In this document: positions 57,833 through 64,000 of the stretch, in pieces
Layout: each line of letters begins with the position of its first letter
Numbering within the stretch: position 1 is the first letter of the stretch
From: Curtobacterium ammoniigenes NBRC 101786
GTDB lineage: Bacteria; Actinomycetota; Actinomycetes; Actinomycetales; Microbacteriaceae
Length of the DNA: 64,000 nt
Direction of reading: 5' to 3'
Assembly: GCF_001571045.1 (NCBI RefSeq)
Contig: NZ_BCSV01000001.1
Span: forward strand, 372,001-436,000
Program-made: the position numbers and the translations under genes
The notes under the pieces: generated by a model
The model's database searches: none
Told to the model about the DNA's origin: nothing
The model's input: only the letters and a program-made list of their open reading frames with translations

Positions 57833-60439
57833 ATGCATAATCGCGTCGACAGGGGGCGGGGAACAGTGTCGCAGCAGGATCACAACGAAGAGTCGGCCGA
57901 TCGTGTCGACCGGGGCGCCCCGATGCGCGGGTCTGCCTTGCCGAGGCCGATGCGCGCCCATGTTCGGCGTGGACGTCTCATTCGCGAAGTGGAGTCCGGC
58001 TTACGAAGCGAGGTGGTCATCGTTCGGGGCGCGGCGGGCACGGGCAAGACGAGCCTCCTCAACGACTGGATTCAGTATGCCGTCGAGCGCGGCACGCCCT
58101 CCTCCGAGCTCGAACTCATCTCCGGCGCGCAACTCAGCAGCGATCGAGCGAGTACCTGGGATGGCCTTGGCGTCCGCACACCGACGTCGTGGGGCGCGGT
58201 TCGGAGCCGCTTCAATGGCGTGCGATATCTCGTCATCGACGGACTTGACCATGTATCCGACCCCGAAGTGCTCGCTGACCTTGCTCGGCTCGTGACCGAC
58301 TGTGGACTGCAGATCGTGGCCAGTGAGCGGACGAGCACCGGGTTCGAGACGCGCTTCGGGCGCGACATCGCGGTCGCGGTCATCGACCCGGTGAAGCTCG
58401 CGTTCGAACAGATCGAGGTCGCCGCGCTGATCGCCCACCGCGGAGCGACCGTGGAGTCGTCGGTGCTTCCCGCACTGGTCGAATGCTTCGGCGGGTGGGC
58501 ACGCGGCATTGCCAGCGCCGTCGGTGAGCTCGCGCTCGAGCGGTCGCGAGTGTGGCGACTGTCCGCCGCGCAACCGCTCTTCCATCGGGTGCGTGAATCG
58601 CTGGTGGCCGAATTGACCGCGCCGTTGCGCAAGGACTGGGAAATCGTGGCGGAGTGTTGTCTGCTGCCGTTCGCGTCCGTTCCACTGCTCCGCGAACTCG
58701 GTTCCACGGACTCGAACCGAGTGTTGGCCGAGATGGAGCGAGTCGGTGTCGGCTCGTGGCGCCGCGTACGAGGGCATGACCGCTACGAAGTGTTGCCGGT
58801 CCTTCGCGCTGTCGCACGCCAGGAGTTCGCTGCATTGCCCTCGACCCCCGACAGTGCCCGCATCGATCGGTTGACGAACATACTTGTCGCGAGCGGCAGT
58901 CATCCCTGGGAGGCAGTCCGGCTGGCGGCGGACGCGGGCCAGTGGACGAGCGTGAGCGGTCTTGTCCGCACCCACCTTGCTCCAATCGTCCGCGATCATG
59001 CGTTGCCTCTCCTTGCGCTGCTGCAGGCCCATCCCCTGCCGACTGCGTCCGACCCATGGCTGGCCTACCTTGCCGCCACAATCGCGGTGGCCGAGGGTCG
59101 TGTGTCGGTCGGATCCGCCACGACGGAACTGCGACGCATCGACAGTGCGCTCCGCGGCGACCCACCCCTGCCGGGTCAGGCGGGTGCCCTCGACACGCAA
59201 GTCCTCCGCTGTGTGGTCGCGCGTCAGCTGGCGAACTACGGACGTGCCGAGACGCTCGCCCGGGCGCTGTCCGAGAGCGTTCCCGCGACGGTCGCGCGCG
59301 GCGGTCAGGTCTCGGCGGACGTCGCTGTCCAGGTCGGAATCACGTTCCTCGTCAACGGCGCGCCGACTGAAGCGCTCGCCGAGTTCGCGCGTGTTCGTAC
59401 CCGGACAGCAGCCCCGCATCACCTTCGGCTCCAAGCGGTGGGATACAGCGCGCTCATCTCCGCCCTCGCCGGGGATATCCGCGCCTCCAGGCAGTTGGTC
59501 GAGGACGGGATCTCAAGTGAATGCTGGCCGGAGTGGCGTCATTCCGTCTGGGCGATCCCCATGCATGTCGCGGCCGCGCTGGGTGCGACGGAGGCCCGGG
59601 ACTGGCAGCGCGCTGCGCGCCATCTCCGCGCCGTCGCAATGCTTCCGTGCAGTCCGGATGATTGGCCGTTCGTCGCCTATGCGGAGGCGTGGGCTTCGCT
59701 CACGGCCGGGGACGGCTATCGCGCGTTCAGCATCATTCGGGACGCCGAGGGCCTGCACAGTGCGTCCAGCGAATCGAACTACGTGCAGGGACTGCTCGCC
59801 GTGATCAAGGCCGACAGTCTCCTGATGGCGAGACAGGTCAAATCCGCACAGGCCACACTCCGTCCGTTTCTCGACGGCCGCGATCCGATCGTCGGCCCGT
59901 TCGCCCGGGCGTTGCTGCTCTCCGGAAACGCGAGTCAGGCGCGCGTCTTCGTCGATCGGGGCGTGTGGCGATCCCGGCTGAATCCGCGCTCAGTCGCAGA
60001 ACTGCACATTGTCCGGGCGATCGCCTCCGCGCGGCTGCACGATACCGAGGCAGCGAGCGCGGCGCTCGGACAGGCGATCCTCACGACCGAGAAACACGAC
60101 CTCGCGAGCCCGTGGTGGCTCGTTCCACGGGACGAGCTGACACAGCTCTGTGCCGACCTCGATGTCCCGATTCCTCCTGGGGTGCGCGCAGCTCCGCAGA
60201 TATTCGACAGTGGCCTCACCGTTCCGGTCCTCACTCGTCGCGAGGGCATTGTTCTTCGTCTGCTTCGCGAACCCGGTTCCATCGAGTGGATTGCCAATCA
60301 GCTCGGTGTCTCGCAGAACACCGTGAAGTCGCAGGTGCAGAGCGTGTATCGAAAGCTCGGCGTGAAATCACGGTCGGACGCGGTTCGCGTCGCTCGCGAC
60401 TGGCAGCTGTTCGACGACGTGAAGGGCCGCCCGGCCTGA
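57833..60439 (+). CDS. Large P-loop LuxR family regulator (LAL/MalT-like)
   Basis: An 868-residue regulator. Residues 60-75 hold the P-loop GAAGTGKTS (66-74) with VVIVRG before it, and an ILVID-like Walker B (RYLVIDGLDH) follows near residue 127. The long middle part is helical and TPR-like, and the last 65 residues are a LuxR HTH (LTRREGIVLRLLREPGSIEWIANQLGVSQNTVKSQVQSVYRKLGV). Such ATP-dependent STAND-type proteins respond to a ligand and often control secondary metabolism or envelope genes; the location suggests the polysaccharide locus. The signal is unknown. The gene runs tail-to-tail with the PqqD-like gene, 2 bases apart. Confidence 0.88.
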   Translation: MHNRVDRGRGTVSQQDHNEESADRVDRGAPMRGSALPRPMRAHVRRGRLIREVESGLRSEVVIVRGAAGTGKTSLLNDWIQYAVERGTPSSELELISGAQLSSDRASTWDGLGVRTPTSWGAVRSRFNGVRYLVIDGLDHVSDPEVLADLARLVTDCGLQIVASERTSTGFETRFGRDIAVAVIDPVKLAFEQIEVAALIAHRGATVESSVLPALVECFGGWARGIASAVGELALERSRVWRLSAAQPLFHRVRESLVAELTAPLRKDWEIVAECCLLPFASVPLLRELGSTDSNRVLAEMERVGVGSWRRVRGHDRYEVLPVLRAVARQEFAALPSTPDSARIDRLTNILVASGSHPWEAVRLAADAGQWTSVSGLVRTHLAPIVRDHALPLLALLQAHPLPTASDPWLAYLAATIAVAEGRVSVGSATTELRRIDSALRGDPPLPGQAGALDTQVLRCVVARQLANYGRAETLARALSESVPATVARGGQVSADVAVQVGITFLVNGAPTEALAEFARVRTRTAAPHHLRLQAVGYSALISALAGDIRASRQLVEDGISSECWPEWRHSVWAIPMHVAAALGATEARDWQRAARHLRAVAMLPCSPDDWPFVAYAEAWASLTAGDGYRAFSIIRDAEGLHSASSESNYVQGLLAVIKADSLLMARQVKSAQATLRPFLDGRDPIVGPFARALLLSGNASQARVFVDRGVWRSRLNPRSVAELHIVRAIASARLHDTEAASAALGQAILTTEKHDLASPWWLVPRDELTQLCADLDVPIPPGVRAAPQIFDSGLTVPVLTRREGIVLRLLREPGSIEWIANQLGVSQNTVKSQVQSVYRKLGVKSRSDAVRVARDWQLFDDVKGRPA

Positions 60440-60441
60440 GA

Positions 60442-60780
60442 TCATCGCGATCCGTCACAGCGACCGTCGGCCTCGTCGACTCGGCGCGCGGCGACGATTT
60501 GCACCAATCCGAGCGCGACCAGCTCCTCCACGAAGCGCTGAACCGCGGCGCATTCGTCCTGCTGCTCCTCCGGGTCGAGCGCGAGCGTCGCCACGAGTTG
60601 CCGCAGCGTGACGCCAGGGCCGATGGCGTTCCAGATTTCTGCGCCCGCGGGCGTGATCGCGTACGCCGTCGCGGTCGGCAGATGGCAGACCGCCAACCCG
60701 TCTCCATCGCGAACGGCGGCTGCTGCCCCCGTTGGGACGATTCGAGCGGTCAAGACCGGTGATGGGTTCGCTTCGTGCAT
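60442..60780 (-). CDS. PqqD-like family protein
   Basis: A 112-residue protein with the PqqD fold pattern: VCHLPTATAYAITPAGAEIWNAIGPGVTLRQLVATLALDPEEQQDECAAVQRFVEELVALGLVQIV. In pyrroloquinoline quinone and RiPP pathways such domains hold the precursor peptide, and stand-alone copies are common in actinobacterial polysaccharide loci, where the partner is unknown. No RiPP precursor is visible nearby. The ATG at 60780 has AAGGAG upstream; longer in-frame starts (60798, 60912) are less likely. It diverges from the flippase-glycosyltransferase gene. Confidence 0.75.
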   Translation of the reverse strand: MHEANPSPVLTARIVPTGAAAAVRDGDGLAVCHLPTATAYAITPAGAEIWNAIGPGVTLRQLVATLALDPEEQQDECAAVQRFVEELVALGLVQIVAARRVDEADGRCDGSR

Positions 60781-60910
60781 GAGGATGGCTCCTTCCATGG
60801 CGCCGCGTGCGCGGATAGTGAGGTGCGTGATGAGCGTGGCGTGCAGAGTCGGCCCCGCGTCGCGCAGCCCAAGTTCACCGCCGTGGCACGACACGCACGA
60901 TGGCTCCGCC

Positions 60911-63277
60911 ATGTCTCGCCGTTCCCCAGTCCGGAGGCTTCACCTGGCGAGTCGCATTCCTCGCGTCTCCGGGTTCATGCTGCTTCCCCTCGTCAGTGCT
61001 GCCGCTCCGATACTCCTCGTCCCGGTCGTGTCCATGCGCTTCGGCGCCGAGGGATGGGGGCTGTACGCCATTGGGCAGTCCGTCGGTGCCTTCGGCGCCG
61101 TTCTGGTCGAACTCGGCTGGGGGCTGAGCGGTACGCAGCGCGTCGCCCGGCAGTCGCCCGCGCATCGGCGGAGGACGCTCGCGTTCGCGGCCGCGACACA
61201 GTGCGCGGTGCTGCCCGTTGCCGTGCTCATCTGTACTGCTGCGGCCGCTGCGGTAGCCCCCGACCATCGTTGGTTCGTCGGCAGTGTGGCGGTCGTGGCC
61301 GCGGCCGGGGCGGTGAACGGCGTCTGGTTCTTCATCGGCCGCGGACGGCCGGCCGATATCCTCCGGGCCGACACGGCGCCGCGTGTCGTTGCGCTGCTGC
61401 TCGCGGCCGGTGCGCTCGCGCTCGGTGCACCCATCGGCGTCGTTCCGATTGCGCTCGGCATCGGCGCGCTCAGCGCGGTGGTCCTGACCGCACGCGTCAC
61501 CGGCATGCGCATCACGGACTTCCGCGGGCTGACAGCCGGTCGGATCATGCGACTTCTCCGTGCGCAAGCGGCGCCGTTGGTGGCACGAGCGGCATCCGCT
61601 GGGTATATCGCCCTGCCGACCGCGCTTGTGGCCGGCGCCGCCCCACATTCGGTACCGCTGTTCGCCGCCGTCGATCGGCTTCAGCGGTGGCTGCTCACCG
61701 GGCTGCAGCCCATCCCGAACACGATGCAGCGCTGGGTCGGCGCGCCATGGGAGCGATCGGATCGCCAGCGCCGCGCGCTGCTCGCGGTGGTCGTGTCCGG
61801 CGTCATCGGTACCGGGTTCGGCGTGTCCTTCGCGCTGGTCGCGCCCGTCCTATCGACGATCGTGTTCGCCGACCAGGTGCACGTCCCGATCGGCCTCGCG
61901 GTATTCGGCGGGGTCATCATCGCGCTGGTCACCACATCTCGAGCAACCGGCGGGTTGCTCCTCGTGGCGCTCCGCGCCGTGCCCGGGATCACCGCGAGCG
62001 CACTCATCGGATGCGCCGTCGGTGTGCCACTGATCATCGTCGGGGCGCAGCGGTCAGGAGCAGCGGGTGCCCTCGCCGGCATTGCTGCCACCGAACTCGT
62101 CGTGCTCGCCGTGCAATCCGTCGTCGCCGCCATTGCGATCGCTCGTCGCCGTTCCCGGTCGCCTTCGCGCCCGCCGGGCGGCCGCCGGGCGGGCGCCCGC
62201 CCTCGCGTCGTCTTCGTCCGCGTCGACGACCCGGAGTACCCGAGGAATGCGCGCCTCCGGGCCGCGGCGGTGGACGCGGGGTGCGAGGTGACCATGCTGG
62301 TTCGTTCGCATCACCCGAACGGCGCGCGGCGCCTCCTGACCGATGTGATCAGGATCTGCACCACGCTCCGTAGGTATGACGTGTACGTCGTCGCGGAGTT
62401 CTCGCTCCGCTTCGCACCGCTCGTCGGATTCATTGCGCGACTGAACCGCGCGCGCTGCGTCGTGGACTGCTTCGTCCAGAAGGAGGAGACCGTCATCGAC
62501 GATCACGCGCTGGCCGGACCGCGGTCGGTCACCGCGCTCCTGGCACGCGCCGAGGATCGGCTTGCCATCGGAGCAGCGCATGTCGTCCTCACCGACACGC
62601 AGTTTCGGGCATCGGCAATTCGTCGGCGGGTGGGGACGCGGGCACGGCCGATCGTCATGCCGCTCCCGGTCGGCGCTCCGCCATGGGCGCACCCCGCCGG
62701 AACCCCCGCAGATGACACCGGTCAGCACATCCCCGACGGCGCGCAACGACCACTCCGGGTGCTGTTCTACGGCAGCTTCATCCCGCTCCACGGCGTTCCG
62801 ACCATCATCGAGGCCGCCGCCCTCGCTGGACCAGCCGTGCACCTCACCCTCCTCGGAGACGTCCGAGAACGCGACACCCGGGCGCGCCTGGTGACCGCCG
62901 GGATCGCCGCTCGGTGCACGATCGCTGACCCCGTTCCGGCAGCGTCGCTCGCAGATGTCATCGCGGACCACGACGTGGTGCTCGGGGTATTCGGAACGTC
63001 GGTCAAGGCGAACAGCGTCATCGCGAACAAGGTGTGGCAGGGCCTGGCATGCGGAAAGCCGGTCGTCACCCAGCGCTCACCAGCGCTCGCAGAGATTCGC
63101 GATCTCGTCGCCGATCAACTGATCGAGGTGGCCGCGGGAGACCCGGAAGCCCTCGCAGCTGCGCTCATCAGACTCGTGGCGGCTCGTCCCAATCCTTCAT
63201 GGGGCGCCACCGGAGAGCGGCTGGAACGCTATGTGCGGCGCCAGTTCGAGCCCTTCGCCGCGATCCTCCAGGGGTGA
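60911..63277 (+). CDS. Flippase fused to a GT4-like glycosyltransferase
   Basis: A continuous 788-codon frame that joins two functions usually made by separate genes. Residues ~1-410 form a Wzx-like polysaccharide flippase with about a dozen hydrophobic segments (LLPLVSAAAPILLVPVVSMRFGAEGWGLYAIGQSVGAFGAVLVELGWGLSGTQ is a typical start). A basic Arg/Pro/Gly linker (RRRSRSPSRPPGGRRAGARP, ~410-430) leads to a glycosyltransferase with VVFVRVDDPEYPRNARLRAAAVDAG and the C-terminal GT-B pattern NKVWQGLACGKPVVTQRSPALAEI. No frameshift or stop separates the parts. The ATG at 60911 is chosen; upstream frame is antisense to the PqqD gene. Confidence 0.85.
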   Translation: MSRRSPVRRLHLASRIPRVSGFMLLPLVSAAAPILLVPVVSMRFGAEGWGLYAIGQSVGAFGAVLVELGWGLSGTQRVARQSPAHRRRTLAFAAATQCAVLPVAVLICTAAAAAVAPDHRWFVGSVAVVAAAGAVNGVWFFIGRGRPADILRADTAPRVVALLLAAGALALGAPIGVVPIALGIGALSAVVLTARVTGMRITDFRGLTAGRIMRLLRAQAAPLVARAASAGYIALPTALVAGAAPHSVPLFAAVDRLQRWLLTGLQPIPNTMQRWVGAPWERSDRQRRALLAVVVSGVIGTGFGVSFALVAPVLSTIVFADQVHVPIGLAVFGGVIIALVTTSRATGGLLLVALRAVPGITASALIGCAVGVPLIIVGAQRSGAAGALAGIAATELVVLAVQSVVAAIAIARRRSRSPSRPPGGRRAGARPRVVFVRVDDPEYPRNARLRAAAVDAGCEVTMLVRSHHPNGARRLLTDVIRICTTLRRYDVYVVAEFSLRFAPLVGFIARLNRARCVVDCFVQKEETVIDDHALAGPRSVTALLARAEDRLAIGAAHVVLTDTQFRASAIRRRVGTRARPIVMPLPVGAPPWAHPAGTPADDTGQHIPDGAQRPLRVLFYGSFIPLHGVPTIIEAAALAGPAVHLTLLGDVRERDTRARLVTAGIAARCTIADPVPAASLADVIADHDVVLGVFGTSVKANSVIANKVWQGLACGKPVVTQRSPALAEIRDLVADQLIEVAAGDPEALAAALIRLVAARPNPSWGATGERLERYVRRQFEPFAAILQG

Positions 63278-63290
63278 GATGCGCCGTGCG

Positions 63291-63309
63291 CTGACAAGCC
63301 CGTTGTCAG
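63291..63309 (+). terminator. Hairpin after the flippase-glycosyltransferase gene
   Basis: CTGACAA (63291-63297) pairs with TTGTCAG (63303-63309) over a 5-base loop, starting 13 bases after the stop. It may be a terminator or a leader structure for the phosphatase gene. No T-run follows. Confidence 0.4.
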
Positions 63310-63436
63310 GCGTGCGAATGGTGATCCGGGTGAATGCTCCGTTCGTTGCAGGCCAGTGACGCGGCCCTGCGGATTGTCAGCCGAACACCTGCCCTACGGT
63401 CCGGGACACCGTCAACGGATCCCGAAAGGCACATCG

Positions 63437-63976
63437 ATGATCGACGCTCGTTTCAGCGTGCCGTGGCTTGCGGAGACCTCTTCCGCCGACCGCGAGCGAG
63501 TCCGCCGTGTTCTCGTCGTCTGCACCGCGAACGAGGCGCGCTCTCCGCTCGTCGCCGGCCTCCTCAACCACGCGATTGCGCGCTCTGGGCGTCGCGGCTC
63601 CGCCACCTCCGCCGGGACGCGTGTCCTCGAGCCGGGGCGCCCGATGGCTCCGGTTGCGCGGCGCGTCCTCGCGCGAGCCGGGGTTCCGGTCAGGCCGTTC
63701 CACTCCCGGCAGCTGACCGCTGCAATGATCGGTGACGCCGACCTCGTTCTCGTCGCCGAGGAGGGGCACCGCCGCGTCGTCCTCGATATCGATCCCTCAG
63801 CGGTGCAGCGCACGCATCTGATCCTGGCGTTCGCAGCAGCGGCACCGATGCAGTCGGTGCGATCCCACGAGTGGGAGCTCGAGGACCCCGTCGGCGCACC
63901 GGCCGATCGTCTGCCAGCACTCGAGGCAACTGTCGTGCGTGCGACCCTCCGAATCGCGGAACGGATCGTCGCATGA
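63437..63976 (+). CDS. Low-molecular-weight protein tyrosine phosphatase-like
   Basis: A 179-residue phosphatase. The P-loop CTANEARSP keeps the catalytic Cys and Arg of C-x5-R-S with variant inner residues, and the general-acid region is LEDPVG near the C-terminus. In polysaccharide loci these enzymes (Wzb/CapC type) dephosphorylate the tyrosine kinase that controls chain length; no kinase gene is in the window, but it may lie just beyond. The ATG at 63437 has GAAAGG upstream. Its stop overlaps the next gene's ATG. Confidence 0.82.
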   Translation: MIDARFSVPWLAETSSADRERVRRVLVVCTANEARSPLVAGLLNHAIARSGRRGSATSAGTRVLEPGRPMAPVARRVLARAGVPVRPFHSRQLTAAMIGDADLVLVAEEGHRRVVLDIDPSAVQRTHLILAFAAAAPMQSVRSHEWELEDPVGAPADRLPALEATVVRATLRIAERIVA

Positions 63977-64000
63977 TCGACGTCGCCGCATCGACCCCGA
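63973..64000 (+). CDS. Start of next gene (truncated by window end)
   Basis: An ATG at 63973 overlaps the phosphatase stop (ATGA) and opens a frame MIDVAASTP that runs off the window. Coupling to the phosphatase suggests the polysaccharide locus continues. The product cannot be told. Confidence 0.45.

Noticed and set aside
60608-60910. An N-terminal extension of the flippase-glycosyltransferase
   Set aside because: The added part is antisense to the PqqD-like gene and has no flippase character.

Overview
The window looks like part of the chromosome of a high-GC actinobacterium, most likely a member of the Microbacteriaceae or a close relative. The reasons are the strongly G/C-biased third codon positions, frequent GTG starts, a mycothiol-era TIGR03086-type protein, actinobacterial families (DUF3039, DUF3097, DUF3054), an indirect tRNA-Gln/Asn amidation operon (gatCAB), oligoribonuclease, and the treX-treY-treZ trehalose operon. 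No rRNA, insertion sequence, phage gene or CRISPR array was seen. Genus-level placement is inference only.

Left end (1-3057): the end of a family 2 glycosyltransferase, then a reverse-strand set made of a nucleotidyltransferase, a Wzm/TagG-type permease, a Wzt/TagH-type ATPase and a small unknown protein. This is an exporter for a cell-surface glycopolymer. A 12-bp perfect hairpin covers the permease Shine-Dalgarno site. Region 3528-9998 holds an ABC exporter pair, DUF3039, pncB, murI, rph and rdgB. Region 10015-15794 holds a DedA protein, tRNA-Leu(TAG), an MFS permease, mnmA and ligA. Region 15894-23137 holds a DUF1023-type alpha/beta hydrolase, a class A penicillin-binding protein and gatCAB.

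Middle (23338-37782): a type III polyketide synthase coupled to a methyltransferase, a zinc alcohol dehydrogenase, a six-copy 21-bp repeat array, DUF3097, two poorly known proteins, a cytosine uptake and deamination pair, a DrrAB-like ABC pair, a large APC permease, a 38-bp tandem repeat array that supplies the stop codon of an acyl-CoA ligase, and an MpaB-type oxygenase. Region 37994-42619 has two aldo/keto reductases, a TIGR03086 protein, YceI with a striking 16-bp palindrome in its promoter, and an AbiEi-like/DUF559 fusion protein.

Region 42738-49197 is the treX-treY-treZ operon, which makes trehalose from glycogen-type glucans; all its genes overlap by four bases and it ends in two stacked hairpins. 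Region 49488-53829 has a GerW/YtfJ-like protein, a P-loop kinase-like protein, a small zinc metallopeptidase, tRNA-His with a tandemly duplicated 3' end, orn, and an MFS exporter under a MarR regulator with a clear operator.

Right end (54089-64000): a small unknown protein, a thioredoxin-like protein, then a second surface-polysaccharide locus: an LCP transferase, a family 2 glycosyltransferase, a large P-loop LuxR regulator behind an unusually AT-rich spacer, a PqqD-like protein, a rare flippase-glycosyltransferase fusion, and a low-molecular-weight tyrosine phosphatase.

The most notable unexplained structure is a family of six dispersed palindromes (core arm GAGCGGGCGATAT) that sit just 3' of genes and can fold into long hairpins. 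They are probably a lineage-specific repeat used as 3'-end or terminator elements.
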